Positions 63,826 to 64,000 of a DNA stretch of 64,000 nucleotides are shown piece after piece. Position numbers and translations under genes: made by a program. Position 1 is the first letter of the stretch; the number at the start of each line of letters is the position of its first letter. Source of the DNA: Halesus radiatus (Eukaryota > Arthropoda > Insecta > Trichoptera > Limnephilidae); the NCBI GenBank assembly GCA_022606495.2, contig JAHDVE020009097.1, positions 124,001-188,000 on the forward strand, written 5' to 3'. The notes beneath the pieces are model-generated. The model was given only the letters and a program-made list of their open reading frames with translations. It ran no database searches and had not been told where the DNA came from.

Positions 63826-64000
63826 TATTTATATATAATATTTTTTTGTGCTCTATTATACTACTAACTATGAATAGCAGTGGCGTGCAGTCTATAAAGA
63901 GTGAAAAGCTGTTCCTCATCTAAGAAAAATGAACGATTAGAAGAAATTATACCAAATTTTCAGCACAAAAAAAAAATACACGATTTGTGGGTTGCTAACT

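Overview
The window is AT-rich, intron-containing animal DNA, almost certainly from an insect and plausibly a lepidopteran. The signs are a TATA/TCA-initiator cuticle-type gene whose intron splits the signal peptide, an insect Nervana-type Na+/K+-ATPase beta first exon, (TTAG)n-tailed LINE ends, and dense SINE, MITE and Penelope-like debris. The order of insect is an inference.

Only three loci look like host protein-coding genes. (1) On the minus strand at 8177-9399 is a two-exon gene for a 350-residue secreted protein. It is rich in Gly, Ser, His, Pro and Gln, its mature part has no cysteine, and it has a TATA box and an initiator. (2) On the plus strand at 24351-33167 is a 15-exon gene for a 789-residue coiled-coil protein that I cannot name. 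All splice phases close, and a polyadenylation signal lies at 33254. (3) On the plus strand at 46653-46890 is the first coding exon of a Na+/K+-ATPase beta subunit. No later exon is visible, so its first intron would be longer than 17 kb.

The rest is mostly repeats. 0-8 kb holds MITEs, LINE 3' ends, tRNA-headed SINEs, a hammerhead-ribozyme motif and a 89/98-bp tandem array. 10-24 kb holds LINE fragments, a GC-rich island, Penelope-like foldbacks with hammerhead motifs, MITEs and tRNA-like sequences. 34-46 kb holds LINE and SINE debris, a ~42-bp minisatellite, an 86-bp array grown from a LINE 3' end, and a piggyBac-type MITE. 47-64 kb is the putative first intron of the pump gene and its flank. 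It holds a second piggyBac-type MITE, a 1.8-kb reverse-transcriptase LINE fragment and more SINE/MITE copies.

The most interesting signal is a set of hammerhead self-cleaving ribozyme motifs (core CTGATGA, hairpin, GAAA, palindromic stem III, NUH site). They lie in Penelope-like remnants that lack any visible reverse-transcriptase/GIY-YIG ORF. One is in sense orientation inside intron 3 of the coiled-coil gene. A second repeat family carries what may be a U3-A8 variant of the same core.
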